Origin: Colius striatus
Taxonomy: Eukaryota; Chordata; Aves; Coliiformes; Coliidae
Direction: 5' to 3'
Length of the DNA stretch: 64,000 nt
Assembly (NCBI RefSeq): GCF_028858725.1
Contig: NC_084772.1
Span: forward strand, 17,709,548-17,773,547
A model generated the notes under the pieces. It had not been told where the DNA came from, ran no database searches, and was given only the letters and a program-made list of their open reading frames with translations. Positions 13,601 to 27,559 of this stretch are shown piece after piece; positions within the stretch are counted from its first letter, which is position 1, and each line of letters starts with the position of its first letter. The translations under genes and the position numbers were made by a program.

Positions 13601-16600
13601 CAGTGAAACGAGGAAAGACACACAATATATTCTTAATATATTACACTCAGCACTGCAGCTTAACAGTAATAGCAGATTGAAATCCTGTTGTATAAAGAAC
13701 CGTGCAGTTATGGCACAGTTTGACCCCAATGCCAAAAAGTCCAAAACCCGAGGCAAAAGAGATGCAGGCTATACATGAGATGTAAAACACTATAAAAAAA
13801 GAATCATGAAAGCCAGTATTATAGCTCTTTATCAACTTAATTATTAAATTAACTCCAAGAAAGCACAGATGAAGGTTAAGCTGGATAAATAGATGGTGAT
13901 GTACTGAATTCTAACCTCCCTGTCAGTGTGGAGTCCACAAACGCAGATGCAATCAATGCTGCTTATGCTCTAGTATTTTGCTTGCAAGGCAAAGCCATGC
14001 TGCAGCAGGCCACTCACTGCAGATTCAGGGTGTCCCAAGTTAATTTATGGCCAACTAGCCACTGAGCACTCACTGGAATGTATCTCACATTCATTTTCCC
14101 TGACAGACAACTATTGTTTCAAACTATTCCTAGTAGAATTGAGCATCAGTGCAATGATCTTTGCAGGCAGAACTTAGCACCAGAGCATGAACTAGCCCTG
14201 CTGCCCTTACATTTTGCTGCTCTTAGTCAGTAGAATAACTTTCCTTCTGCTGGGAAAAAAAGAAATAAAAAAGGGAAACCAAGATATTAGCAATTCATTT
14301 TCTGAGAAAATGCATTACTGATAGTGTTACCAAGAGTTTCTGGGGGATCTGGATGGATTTTGCTAGGTAGTCATCACTCCCTTGCACTTATACTTCTCTT
14401 GTCTGTGTATTCTAGACTTTTGTTGCACTTGAATATGGAAAAAACAACACTGCTATGGCCAGGTCTGTATTACTGCTGCCACTTTCCCTTTCTGTTTGTT
14501 TCTCCTTTTTCACTTTCCCACATGAAGTGCCCAAGAGCTTCTCACATGATGCAACACAAAATTCCATCAGATTTCTTTTTTTTTTAATTCCCTCTCAACC
14601 CTGCTCTTTCAGAAAGAACAATGGGGAATATGCTTCTACACACAGATGGCCTTACAATAAAGTGTCTTCAAAGTCCTTCTAAATGAGGTTTATTTCATGC
14701 AAGGTGTCCCTTACCATTCAGCTCACATTAGGAAACAAGAAAACTACATTTACCATTTCACCCTTACCCTCTTTTTCTGTCAGGAAAAACTTAAGTATTA
14801 TTGCATTAGAGTTTCACAGCTTCAAGATCAAATTAGCAACAGAACTCCTCAAAAAAAAAAAAGGGAACAAACTCACAGGAATCAATGGGTGGTCTCACAT
14901 CACACTACCTGTGGGCAACTGGCAAAGACAAACGGATGAACGCGACCATTATTTTTACTAGACAAATAAAGGTTGTCTGTAAAATAGATTTATTGTGAAA
15001 TGCAGTTCAAGGTATTAATAGAAACTGTGCATGCCATTTGGTCTTTCATTCACTAAGCACACTGATACTTCTGTTGCTATCCCAGTGAAAGATGTGGACT
15101 TATAGAAGCTGATGAAAGAAAGAAAAGCTTCAGTGTTTCTGTGCTCAGATACAAACTTCTCAACATAATCTTTAGGACAATTCTCAATTTATGTATTTAC
15201 TTAAAGATTAAAAACATCATTTACTTAAAGATTAAAAATATAAATCCCATTTAAGAGCTTGCCTGAAGTAGATTTTGTCACCACAAATGAAAGAAGGATC
15301 AAGGATACACAGTTCCTAGTTAGGGAACTTCACTAAAAAATACTCTTCAAAAGTCTTCTGAAGAGTACCAATAAAATGACTGCACCACTTCCAGCCACTC
15401 AAGTACTTAATTCAAATACACATTTACTTCTAAGAAAGCAGTCATCATGTCAAAAGGTGCAGAAGGAATTGCTTTAGATTTAATTTTAACTTTCACTGAA
15501 AATGCTGTTCTATCAATTTAACTGGGTCCATCCAGGTATTGAAAAAATAAGTGAAATTATTCTAATTAAACTTCCAAAATAGATCACAAGATGCAGCTTT
15601 CTTCCAAAAACAGACGCATGCGCTAATTTCAAGAATGAGTCTCAACAACAAACTGGAGTATTCATTGTGGAATGGGCACCTTTTTTTCTAAAGCTTTAAA
15701 GACACTCAGTGTATCTGGCTCAATAAAATCTATTTTTTTTAATAGTTTTTTGTGGCTAGGCAAAACAGCAGTCATTTAAAAATAAGACAAATCCAGAGGA
15801 CACCCAGAGAAACAGAGCCATCACTGTACAAACCAGCCTCTTTTAACATCAAATCTTCTGAATTTGAAGACTTGCCTTTCTGCAGTTTGATAGTAGATTT
15901 TGACAGCTCTTACAGGCTAACAAGGCAACTTGGTTAACACAATACTACTTGACTTGCTTAACTAAAAGGCAAGTTACACTTTCTTTCACTTCAATGGGAG
16001 TTTTCAACAGCAATATTCATGACTTACCTTCACCTTTGGATGAGAGTAAGTGGAAGAACTATTTAGCTTGTATTTTTGGCAGCACTCCTCTTCAAAAAAA
16101 AATAAAGATAAAAACCCAACCCAAATCATTCAGCACACATTGATTGTACCCAATTAAAATCAAGGCAAAGCTTTGTAAATCCCTGGAAGCATTCCATCCT
16201 GATTTTCTAAAGCTGCTTGCTTTGAGTATGATGAACAAATTGTCTTAAAACAGTCTACACTATACATACAGTTGGCAGGAAGGATTTTTAATCTTCTCAG
16301 TATAAGATGGTAGTTTCATCATTTCAGCTCCAATAAAAATACTAGAACTTCAATTATGACTTGAAAGGCAATTTACAATCTCAAGCCACATCTGTTTAAA
16401 ATTTCTTTTTGCTAATTCATTTAAGCAGTGTTAGCACAACACTACGAAGAGTAATGAAAAAGACATTCAGTGTTTCACAGGAAAAAAAAAAGATACGAAA
16501 GAGAAACTGCTAAACACAAAGAAATAAATACAGCTCCACACAAAGTAGGGAATAGAGCAGCATTGGATATATAATACTTCACACACACTGATTCCTCATT

Positions 16601-16800
16601 GCTTAACAATCATAACCAATCTATTTCAAGAACAAAGACTTGCCACAATACTTTTTTTAGAGGTCAAAAACTAAGTTGTGAGTGATCATTTATTATACTT
16701 CTTTTTTCCACATTGTTTGCCTTGCTAGCAATGAGTACCTATTAGGTGCATTTATATTTTCACCATCTCACAAACAGGCTGAGCACTGGTGATGGGAAAG
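13601..16800. other. Intergenic AT-rich stretch downstream of CMC2
   Basis: No recognisable exon. It contains a short tandem duplication at 15195-15238, listed separately. The right edge probably runs into the CMC2 3' UTR on the minus strand. Confidence 0.5.
15195..15238. repeat. Two-copy tandem repeat, 24-bp period
   Basis: The 20-base string ATTTACTTAAAGATTAAAAA occurs at 15195-15214 and again at 15219-15238. This is a small local duplication in AT-rich DNA with no sign of function. Confidence 0.85.
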
Positions 16801-16801
16801 T

Positions 16802-16807
16802 TTTATT
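16802..16807 (-). terminator. CMC2: Candidate CMC2 polyadenylation signal
   Basis: TTTATT on the plus strand gives AATAAA on the minus strand, about 58 bases past the CMC2 stop codon. A second AATAAA lies further downstream at 16689-16694. Which one is used cannot be decided from sequence alone. Confidence 0.45.
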
Positions 16808-16864
16808 CTGTCAACTTTCTGCTGAGTGTCCCTATTGAGATGCAGCTGTCCAGCTGAGCACAGA

Positions 16865-16939
16865 TCACTTCTCTGACTCTTTCTGAGCATTAATTTGCTT
16901 CCACCGCTTCGCCTGGTTCCTGGCTCTGTTTTCTTCATA
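16865..16939 (-). CDS. CMC2: CMC2 last coding exon
   Basis: It encodes residues 52-75 and the TGA stop (16867-16865). The acceptor CAG lies at 16942-16940 after a pyrimidine-rich tract. Charged, helix-prone tail ending ESEK. Confidence 0.88.
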   Translation of the reverse strand, partial: YEENRARNQAKRWKQINAQKESEK

Positions 16940-19900
16940 CTGGAAAAGAGATAAGGAAATTAACAGATCAGCTGTTACCATTGAATTGATAAGTCAAACT
17001 TAAAAGTGTAGAGTGTTTATTACACAGTAACAGAAAGAAAATCTTTGACTCATGCATTAAAAATGCAATTCTTATTAATACCTATATATTGCTTCATTTT
17101 TACTTTGAAATTAATATTTATTTTATTAAAATACATTTTTATGGGTTTGAGGTTATTAAGCCAAAGGGTATTAGAACATTCTAATAAAGCAGATTCAGCT
17201 AATCTTATGGAGAAACTTAATTATACAGCTATCTTATATATGACAGCTATACTGCCCACATGAACTCGGAAAGAAGTTGCATTGGTGCTACTCTAGGGCA
17301 CAGGTCATCCTTTTAAAAGCTACTGATTAATGTGTGTCTGCCTTCTGAAACATGAATTTGTCATCACAGACTTGGTCTATTTTTGATGCTGGTGATTAAT
17401 TATGTGCATAGATGAAGTAATATAACAAGATGAAAGAAACTATAGCAAATTTAGGGGTTTGGGGTAAGGCATTTTGGGGTTTTTTTTGTGGTTTAAAAAA
17501 GAAACACAATGGAGACGGGATTTCCATGTAAAACAGAATCAAGAAAGCCTTCACAGTTTACAAATATGCATACAAAGTCCATGCTTTCAAGCATGCCCCT
17601 GCACTAGCAAAAGCCTGAACACTGAAGAACCTAACTTTCTTTCATTGCAGCCAAAAAGGAAACCTTTTCATGACTAAAAGAAATCAAAAATTACAAATCA
17701 ATGCATGACTTGATATAAATTTCATGAGAAGCAAATTATTCCCAGCCTGAAGTTAGAGGATAGATTTGTTCAATTTTTTAATAATTGGTATCAAGAATAA
17801 AACTCAAGTAACCCACAAATACTCAGTTATCCATCTAATGTAATGGACTAAGGAGATTGATTTTGGAAAGGATTTGCCATTTTTCACTCATTATACTGAT
17901 TGGTTTACAACTGAAATAATGGCCCGAAACATTACTTACCATTTACAGAATGCTTAACTTTTCCCCATGCCAATATTTACTTTTTCAATAACTTATCCAT
18001 GTTTTTATGTAGAATGAGAACAACAGATCTTGAAAAGCTACACCTGTATCTTTTCTGTACTCGTGAACAGCCTTTCAGGGGCTTCCTACCAATAGCACAT
18101 CAATGTAACCATATTTTAAGAAGGCAGGCAAATATGGCCACCAAGAACTTTAATGTAAAGACTTCAGTGGAACAAAGAAAAAAAAAAGATTACACAGAAA
18201 GAAACATTACTTTATTATCTTCCAGATCTGTGCTACAGTTTTTACAGAAGGAAAAAAAGAAAAGCTATTTCACACAAGCAGATGAACTTAATTCCCACAG
18301 ACTGGCAGAGGGGAAAATAGGGAGCCTGAACTGTTCTGGGTCTCATGCACTTGAAGTTTCCCTTTTCAGATATGATTGTGAAATTTATGTCTAAATTAGC
18401 AAGTACAATTTCAAGTCAAAAGGTGTGTGAAAATTTAATTTACCACTACTAAAAGAAAAAAAAAAAGAAAAAAAAAATCAGAAGCAATTTGGAGTGTCAG
18501 TTCCTACTTGCTTGGTTAAAATGTGTGTTTGCCTATTTTTATGTATCCAAAAAAACAGTTTATGTCATTTGTTCCAGACAGATTTTACCTGAAAAGTTTA
18601 TCCAACAGAAGTTTAAGTTTGGTCTGAAATGCCCACTCCAGAATCTGCTTACATTTCAAGATCTATTTACTGATTTGTACTACATAGTAAAAAGCAACTC
18701 TATTTATATCCCATGGACTTTTTTTACTTATGCATTTAACTTGTAGTAACTTTCTTTCTTACCTCTTTCTTTAAGCACTTCCGCATCTCACGGTCAATAT
18801 CATTGCAATAGCCAAAAAATTTCAAAACGTTGTGCTGGCAAGTTAGGGAGAGAAAAAAAATACAATTCAAAGGTTTCCTCCTCTGATGCTCTAAATTTCC
18901 TAGAAGTCACTTGCATCTTGCACATATCCTGGTCTTCCTTTTCTCTCGTTATGAAAAATGATCCTTCGTAATTTTTTTAGAGTAGTTAGAAGTCAGAGCT
19001 GCTCCTGAACCTCATTTGAGCCACCCTGCCTTGCTGAAAGTTGGAGATATTCACCATGCTCTATAACCAGACTAAAACAGGATACTTAAGCTGAAGCTTT
19101 GAAGTTTGAATGTAGAACAGACATTGTATTGATCTAGGGATCAGTTGTACAACTTTCGCTCACACTTGCTTGAATAACATACAAAAAATAAACACCGTGA
19201 GCTCCGCATCCTGGAGACAACGTCCTCTGTGCTTCATTTTGTATTACTTCTTAGAGGCAAAAGACTTGATGCACCACCATCTTAACCACATGAAGAATAT
19301 GTTGTTGAAGATGCAGATACTCTGCTTAAATGACTGAAGTGTAAGAACCAGTATAAAAACCAGGGTATTAAGCTTCTCCAGATCGTGAGGTTAATAAATG
19401 AGATGTATTTACCGTCATTATGAGACAGCTCTGCTGTGGACTTTATGCATACTTGTGTTACTAGTTTCTGAAAACCTGATGATACTCACCATAAAAATCG
19501 GTATTCTTAACATGTCTTTCCTAAAGTAATTCATATTACCAACAAATCACTCAGAATGCATCCTTCTAAAAAGACTACTTTTTCAGAGTGATGCTTACTA
19601 CCATGCCACGGAATCTCATAGCAGAACCTGGTAGCAGAGCTTCCAAGCAACTCAGAAGACCTGAAGAAGCAAAGGTTTTAGTGGCTATTTACATCTATAC
19701 AATCAATAGAGACAATCTGACCAATCTTTTAGAGAACTCATGAATTTCAAAAAATAGAGCTCATGAAGAACTTTGGAACTTCCCACTTCAGAGGGAAAGC
19801 TACGTATACTTCTGTAGCTGCCGAACAGCTGGATGGATTTATACAAGTCATACAGGAATACTATTAAGAATTCAAATAGTGGACAAGTTTTCAGCCAACA

Positions 19901-22866
19901 GAACAAATGGAACATGACTCTGAAAGTAGCAGCAGGTTAATAAAGTTTATGACAAATACTTAGCTATAGCAGTGCTATAATTAGCTTGTTTATACCTCTG
20001 TGCTTTATAAAGGGCATCAGATGACACTCTGAAGCAGTTGCATGGGATAAACGACAAGCTGATCTTGCTTTTACAACATTTTCATTTTAGCTTATACAGA
20101 TCTAATTTTGTATTCTAGTCCCATACCTGCATGTTAAATTTCAAGGTGAGTGCTCACATTTCAGGCTAACCCCACTCTTACTACTGCATACAGTAAGTTA
20201 AATCCTCATTTATATAGCCAGATTCCTATGCTGTCAACTTTTTGACTCAAATGATGAGGAAAAAAAATAATCAGTTTCTCAGAAGGAGTTATTATGCCCA
20301 TTACAATGATTCAATTGCAAGACAATATGTGTTTCTTCGACCTGCCACCTGTAAAATAAAGTCTCTTTAAAGTATGCACTTAGGACCAGAGCAGAGTTGT
20401 TAAAAAAACCCAAAAAACTCACAATGACATCAAATAGGAATCTCATTAACCTCTCTTCACAAGATGCAAAATTTTATATAAAGGGCAGGTTCTAGATTAG
20501 GAATAAAGTAAATTAAACTGATTTCTGTGAAAACGCACACACAGGACACCCAATTGAAAAAATAATGCTTTTCAACCCTCAGGAATGTTAATTTAAGTCG
20601 CATACGAAGGTTCTTACAACATCTTGACATTATAATAAAATAGAAGGTAGTCACTGGTAACTGATTAAGATCATTGACTTTTCAGATTTTGGTAACTTCA
20701 ATTTTAAAAGAATATCTCAGTTCATTCTCCCTGAATTTTAAATGAAAAAGTATTGCTTCCTTTCAGCTGAGTGTGGAAGAAGCCATCTTCACCCTTTCTG
20801 TACTGAGATTTAGCACAAATACCCTCTCATAGTTAAGCACAAGATTGATAAAAGTAATTCCTCTTCATATAAAGATTAACTTCAAACAAAACCAAAAGAA
20901 TATAATCCTGTGCATGACTATTATTGCTGCTCCTAGACCCTTCATAAGTCAAATTGACAATAGATTCCTTTGATCACTTGCTGCCAAGGAATATAAGTAC
21001 ACCTTTTTAGTTCCCATTGCCTCTTAAACTCACACTAGACTACATTACACAAAAAGCCTTTGACACTTGTATATTAATATCCATTTTTATTTAGAAACAA
21101 AAGATAAACCAAAAACCCACTCCAAAAAACAGTGCAAATCTGAGTGTATTTTCTTCCCTGAATGGATTTGTTTTCACAATTATGAAAAACTAATGACAAC
21201 ATATTTAATTTTATATTGCCTATTGTACATTTATATTGTCCTTTTAACTGATAGTCATTTTTGTTTGGCAATCCTGTTGATACTATAGTAGTTAATGTAT
21301 AAGGAGAGTCTTCTGAATTCTAGCTACTGAACACTTTTAGCTACATTACAACATTAAATTTGTTGAACAAAAAAAATCAGTTAAAAAAACCCACAAACAA
21401 TGAAGGTCTCCACAATCTCTCAAATTACCTCAAGCATTTTCAGGCAAATAAATTTTTTACCTAGCATAACTCCTACTCGTAATACAACTTTTGTCTATAT
21501 TCTGTAGAACTTTGTATCTTAGGTTCCAAAAAATTGAGACAGTGAATGGAACAGACAGGAAATGGTATGGGAAGTGCCACCTATGAGATGACAGATTCCA
21601 GCATGCTTACATTTTAAGTTATTTCACTATAAATGCCAATAAAAATCATTGAATTGCTGAACAAGTCCAGTACAGCATACTTATTGCAAATAAATGTTAG
21701 TATTAAAACTCTGCACCCTTCATTGTTGTAACTTATAAATCAAAGTGTGGTACTGCTGAAGTTTGGTTTATGTTAGTTTAGCTACTTTGAAATCTGTAAA
21801 AGTGTTATCCCCTTTTCATGCAAAACATCTTCCCTCACATTTCTTGTATTATCAGCCTTGTTTTTGCTCTCTGCAGTAACTTTTGCAAAGAAATATTTAG
21901 AATTCCACTCACTCAAAACAGGAAAGCTAACACTTGGTATTGTCTTAAAATGTATGGACAACTGTATTAAAGAGAGTATACTAATCACATCTGAACACAG
22001 AGGTGAAACTATTGTAGATTGTGTGTAATGGTGTAAACCATTGTTTTCACATTCATATTCAACATTGAAATATATTTTTGTCTCAGTGGAAACTAGGAAA
22101 TCAAGCTTTTTACACATGTAGAACATCTATTTGGGGTATATGAGAGAACTGGGAAAATAATGAACAGTATTGCAACAATGCTGCAGATAGCTTGCATTGA
22201 CTCTGCCACATCTAGAGGTTTCTACAGAGCTAATTTTTAAAAGGGGTTTTAAATGAGTGAGGTGAAGATTCTGCCTTCTTGAACCAATGAAACACCTTGA
22301 GAAACCCGAAGACAATTTGGTATGTACATCTTTGTGTAGATGCCTTTTAAGAACATGGAAGTCAAACAGTAATTTGCATTTAGCTCTCCAAGCACTGAAT
22401 GTACAGCAGTTGCGTGTCCAGATCCCCATCAGCACATCTGCTTATAAACAAACTGAAGCATCTGCCCAGTGGACAGTTGGAATATGAAAATGCTGTGAGC
22501 ATACTGAAAGAGAGCACAAAATACTGAAAGATGTAGAAGTTATTTCAGTTCTTAAAATAGGTCCATACTTGTCAAGCTGTAGCACAGACAATTTTAGAGC
22601 ACATTTTCTTTCCTAAAGAAATCACTGGCAAAGTTTTACACACAGTCATCAGATACTACCTACATTTCATGATTGTTCTGCCTAGAGGAGGTTCTTCTCT
22701 CTAGGATCATAGAATATTCTCACTATTTTACCTGACACTCATTTCCCCAACCCACCAACTCTTTTCTCTGCTTAAAACTCCTTACCTCCTTGTGACACTT
22801 CTTGAGCAAGTTGATAATTATGTTACATTCTTCAGTGTGCAGATGAGGGGACAGGTCTGGATGCAT
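16865..22866 (-). CDS. CMC2: CMC2, C-x9-C motif mitochondrial protein (three coding exons)
   Basis: CMC2 is a small twin CX9C protein of the mitochondrial intermembrane space implicated in cytochrome c oxidase biogenesis. Splicing 22866-22786, 18834-18763 and 16939-16865 gives 75 residues with all introns in phase 0. It starts [14 protein letters not shown] as in mammals. The two CX9C pairs are intact: Cys14/Cys24 and Cys37/Cys47, the second inside [15 protein letters not shown]. The start has A at -3 and is the first codon of the conserved N-terminus. The C-terminal exon ([14 protein letters not shown]...) differs from the human tail as I remember it and is about four residues shorter, but still ends ESEK. 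An untranslated first exon lies near 27633, sharing a promoter with CENPN. Confidence 0.94.
18763..18834 (-). CDS. CMC2: CMC2 middle coding exon
   Basis: 24 codons (residues 28-51), [20 protein letters not shown] then LKKE. It is flanked by CCAG acceptor and GTAAG donor on the minus strand and carries the second CX9C pair. Confidence 0.95.
18835..22785. other. CMC2 intron, nothing else recognised
   Basis: About 4 kb of AT-rich intron. A 102-residue minus-strand frame at 22127-22435 has no recognisable family and is probably chance. The intron between 16940 and 18762 is likewise empty. Confidence 0.6.
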
Positions 22867-22902
22867 CTTTACTTTGGGACAAGAATCTGAGAAAACTTCC
22901 AC
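22786..22902 (-). CDS. CMC2: CMC2 first coding exon (ATG at 22866-22864)
   Basis: 27 codons with the first CX9C pair, plus 36 bases of 5' UTR between the CAG acceptor (22905-22903) and the ATG. The donor is GTAAG at 22785-22781. Confidence 0.95.
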
Positions 22903-23439
22903 CTGTCAGCATTAAAATATGAAAGTATTAACTAAAAGGTTTGAGTCAACTAAAGATCTCACACAGTCTTATTTTAACAAAAAATATTTTAGATCAAAAT
23001 GCAGCTCTCATATTGCGCAGTTCAAGTAATTAAAACCAGAACACCTCTGTTCTTCTACTCAGCCAAAATGTTAAAAATTAACTAGGAGTTTATATTCTGT
23101 GCTTTCATGGACATAAGCATGTATTTGGGATTTTAATTTCAAGGATTCTCTAATAGCATTTCTCTTTCTTGAACCGCAGATTATCTTTTCATTTTTTACT
23201 TCAGTTCTCTTCTTTCTAGCTTTAAAAAAGCTAAGTAAATGTAATTTTCTTTCTACCTTCCACAAAGTTGGCCCAGAGAAAGAAGCACAATGGTATTTCA
23301 TTACAGCACTTTGAGAGCTGGCATCTATTTTGGTTATCTACATGCATTTAAAAAAAAAAATCCTGTCCCAAACCAATGACAGTGCTTTAAAAACCAGTAC
23401 TAATCACTTCATCTAAACAGTAATGATTCATTATGCAGA

Positions 23440-23890
23440 ATTGGAACATCCCTTCTTGCAACTTCACATTGCTGCCTCTGTCCCTTTCATCATGCTCCTC
23501 TGAAAAGCCTCTGGATCTGTCTTCTTTATGAATCCCTCACTCTATCAGATAGGGGAAGGCAGTATTGAGGTTTGCCTCAAGCCTTCTCTTTTGAACACTA
23601 AAGCATCCTAGCTCCCTTCGCCTTGACACATATACCAGCTCTTCCACCCTCCTGACCCTTTGCTGGGCTCATTTTTTTTATCATCTCTGGTTAGACCGTG
23701 GGATCCAAAGATGAATACAGTATTTCAGATACAGTCTCAAGACTGCCAAGAAGAGGGGAGTAATAATTTCCCTTGAGCTGCTCGCTATGCTTCTAACACA
23801 GCCTGGGATGCTGTCAGCCCTTGTTGCTGACACTATCCACACTACCAGGTCCTTTTCTGCAGGGTTCTGTGAAGCAGGAGCAAACTTCAT
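23440..23890 (-). mobile_element. Old CR1 LINE fragment
   Basis: Segments such as TTTGCCTCAAGCCTTCTCTT, GAATACAGTATTTCAGATAC, ATAATTTCCCTTGAGCTGCT and CCTGGGATGCTGTCAGCCCT follow the order of the reverse complement of the CR1 3' region. Divergence is high, so it is an old, fixed copy. It lies in the long 5' intron of CMC2. The left boundary is uncertain. Confidence 0.8.
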
Positions 23891-26052
23891 TCTAGAAATA
23901 AATTTCTGTATTATCAGATGTTTAATAAATATTCCCAGAAGTAATTTTCAAGATCTTTTGTTGAAAAGGATGAAAGCATCGTATGATGGTGGCTGAAATA
24001 AGATGACACCTTTGTTGTGGAAGATCACTTCACCAGGGAAGGGAGAAGTTCATACCAGGACAAAAGGGCTCACCTTGAGAAAATTCTACTTGTATGACCC
24101 ATATTGCCACTGAATTTAAAAGATGCCCTTTGTGCTTGTTTACTTAGTATTTTTACATTTCCTCTCCTCACAGAGATCACCTTTCTAGCCACAGTGTATT
24201 AGGCAAACATCGCTGCAAGTTGAACCAAGTAGGCATCTCTGTTTCAACACCCCAGCTAAATAGACAAGGTAAATACTCGTGGTCAGATTTTACAATTGCA
24301 AAATCTGGATATTCAGCTGCAGTGCTGGCAGTTATAATCTACACTGCTAGTCCCAGAATATTCAAGTCATATATTTGGCTTGAAGAGGCATGTACACTAA
24401 TGTACCCACTATTTCCCATCATGTGTTCAGCTTAACAGGAGTTTCATTCCCACAAGCCAACTAAATCTTAAAAATCCAAACAGATTTAAAAGCCTGTTGA
24501 GACCCATGAGAACATGTTCCAAGTAGCGCTGAAAACACACAGAGTGATTTCTTTCTAAATTTTTCCCTGTACTATGTAGCAGTCTAGTATTGTACTACAT
24601 ATACTCTTAGCATCGAAGAAGTGGGGAACTGTACAAGTTGCTTAAGGATTCTATTCAACAAATTAACAAATGAACCTTTTAGAAATTTGACAGCAGGAGC
24701 ATGACTGTAACAGCAAAGTGATTAAGAACCCTGCTGTGTTATTGCCACCAGATTTTTATTGCATGCCACACAAAGTCAATATGTTTTGAATTTATCAGTA
24801 GATTTTTTTGATAGCACCAGAGTTAGCATTCCCCAGAGAGGGTGACCTGCTCAGTGACTGCACATTACTGTAACACTTGTGAACCCAGATGATTATTAAA
24901 TCTCTTCATCATTCAGCCTCCAACCGTACTTCCTAAAATTGTCATCTCAGCTGGCTGTCTCAGAAGGAGAAAGCAAGCACAGTGTGCTAGTGAAATGGGT
25001 AGCACACACATCAGCACAGGATACGAAGTTAAAGGGAGCATTTCAAGGAAAGATTCATTATTTCTAAACTAAGATTAGTAATCACCGACAGTTTACAAAA
25101 TTATTCAGATAAAGTGGATGAAAGCTATCAATGCCACAAATAGGTGACAGTGCACTTCATCAATTAAAAGCCTTCTACATTTCATTAAAACATGTTAGAA
25201 GGCTACAACTTTGGCTATTCTATTTTTCATGTTGCACATAAAAGTAATTTTTTTTCAAGTTCCAGTATTAAAAAATATGAATTCACATATTGCTCAGAAA
25301 AAAAAAAAAAAGACTTCTTAAAGCAAAATGCAAATCCTTGTTTACTAACTCTGAAGATGAAAAATGCACCTGAGCATCTACATTGTTCATCATGAAGCTC
25401 CTTAACCACAAACACGGAGGTTCCTACAGTACTACGGGACACAAGGTGTTTGCTGCACTCACTCAAACAACATCCACGAGGCGGCAGCACGACCGTGCAA
25501 AGGAGAACACGGACTGAGGGAAAGGCAAACATCTGCACATTCGTATGAAGCCACTGCATCACTCACCATCTGTAACATTTACTTTTGCACCTCATTTCAG
25601 CGTCTAATTTGAGTAAGATCAGACATTTTGGGTTTAAGCTCTCGGTTACTAAGTACTGTTTGGCTTTGGAGAAAAATACTTACAAACCAACCAGGAATTT
25701 GTTTACCCAAATCATGGGTGTTTTCTGTGAGATTATACAAAGTTTTAGCATTTAAAAAAGCATTCAGCTCCACAGCTAACTCGTTGGTGTTCAATGCAGG
25801 CACCACTCCTAGTACTTCAGTAGAACTTCTGCATTTGTAGTGTTATCTTTTATATATCAAGTATTTTTATTACAATAGCTTAGAATGCTCAGAAGATCAA
25901 TCAATTCAGGGAAATGATAAATCACAGTTATGAACACCATTTCAAAAACCTGGTGAACTCTGAACTATAGATCCTAGTTTTAGCTTTCAGGAACACGGTT
26001 AACATCTTCCAAACCAGGATATTAAAGTATCTCTATTCTGCTGTCTTTCAGG
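23891..26052. other. CMC2 5' intron, nothing recognised
   Basis: Part of the roughly 4.7 kb intron between the untranslated first exon and the first coding exon. Several short open frames are present, none recognisable. Confidence 0.5.
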
Positions 26053-26084
26053 TTGTAATTAGGAACACTGAGAATGACTCTTAA
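26053..26084. repeat. 32-bp perfect direct repeat, copy 1 (CMC2 intron)
   Basis: A 32-base string beginning TTGTAATTAGGAACACTGAG and ending GACTCTTAA is identical, without a mismatch, to 28804-28835. Similarity stops abruptly on both sides. Copy 1 lies in the CMC2 5' intron, about 1.5 kb on the CMC2 side of the shared promoter. Confidence 0.95.
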
Positions 26085-26223
26085 CTTTCCAATGTTTCCA
26101 AGAAATTTAGCCAGACATCTTCACTTCAATAAGCCAAGTTTAACTAGATCTTCTAAAAATTAATCACAACCTCTTGAATTTTTCAAGACTACACAGTAGT
26201 TTTCCAATATTACATATTAGAAT

Positions 26224-26234
26224 GGGGGGGGGGG
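26224..26234. repeat. Run of 11 G
   Basis: An uninterrupted G homopolymer in AT-rich intron sequence. It is prone to length variation and sequencing error. Confidence 0.9.
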
Positions 26235-27559
26235 AATAATTTAGATATGTATCTATGAAGACTTGTGAACAGGAAGGAAATACAGAAGGGGCTGGGGAGG
26301 AGATTATGTCTACTTTTAAAACATTTATATAAATGTATTGTATTTAGATTGTGTTTACTTTCCCTGAGCATAAATTATAACAATACTTTTTAAAAACTTT
26401 GATTAATAAGACTTATAGGATTTTAACTGTATTTTTACGTGACCACTTTTCACCAACAATTCAATATCCCTTACATCAGCACAATGAGCACTCACCTGCT
26501 GCTTTTTAGAATAATTATCTGATAAAACTATATCATACCTGCTTAGTAAAAGCAAGTTAAGAAAGCGTTAGTCCTAATGAATAAAGCAAGTTGAGTATCA
26601 AGTAATTTCTACAGTTTTATTTCTGGCTAAACTAAGTGATCAAGTGAAGCACAATAGGGTATTTTCATCTCCTGGCTATTATTTAAGGTCATACTCAGAA
26701 TGAAAGCATAGTTACAAGACAATTACTAGAATGTTTTTATTATAATATGCAGCAAATTGCACTGCACAATATATGATTATATCACAAAAGATTACTGAAG
26801 CAATCTTTCTATTCCTGCTTTGTCTATGAAGACAAGAATATACAGTCAAGGATGATGAGAACCAGCCAGTACACGAGTAAAGCATGCTGAAGATTACACT
26901 GTTGCCAAATGTCTGTTTTGCAAGCTGCTCTTGTACTTCAGCTCTATCCACTAGACTAAGCTTTATTTTAGTACTACTGCATTCATTTCCCAATCTAGCA
27001 GCTAAGAACACTATGAAATTAGTGCTGCTGAAAGAAATTTGTGGTTTACTGTAGAACCACTTTTCCCCTTCTGAAAGAAAGGGATCAAGAGGATCGTGCT
27101 CCCCAAATGCATCAGGCAGAACCTCATCCTTTGAGCAGCGAGAGGCCCTCAAGAAAAAACACAGAGCACTTGGCAGAACGTAAACACTCTCAGTGGAACA
27201 CAGCTTTGCTATCGGGTAAAAGGGGCTGCTATACTGTCATCAACAGTTACAGCTGAAGGGCGCCCTGAACTAACTCAGTTTTCAGTCTGTAGTTCTTCGG
27301 TATTCCAAAGAGTCCTTTCAAATAGCGAGGGATACACAGGGACAAGCAAGCTTACGGCAGTCTCAACGGCGTACCCCCTGTTCCTACTCAGAAGAGCCCT
27401 TTCAAAAGCCCTCCATGAGCCCCGAAGAAGAATTCGGGCTCAGCAGGGGGGCCCAGGTTCCAGTCCCGAGTTCAGGTAGGGCACGACTGTCCCAAAACCA
27501 GGCGGTGGGGAGAGAAGCAGGCGATGGGAGAGGAGTCTCTACACGTCCCTTTTTTTCCT

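Noticed and set aside
26712-27152. 146-residue minus-strand frame in the CMC2 5' intron
   Set aside because: Fairly long for AT-rich DNA, but no recognisable family, no support for splicing, and CMC2 is complete without it.
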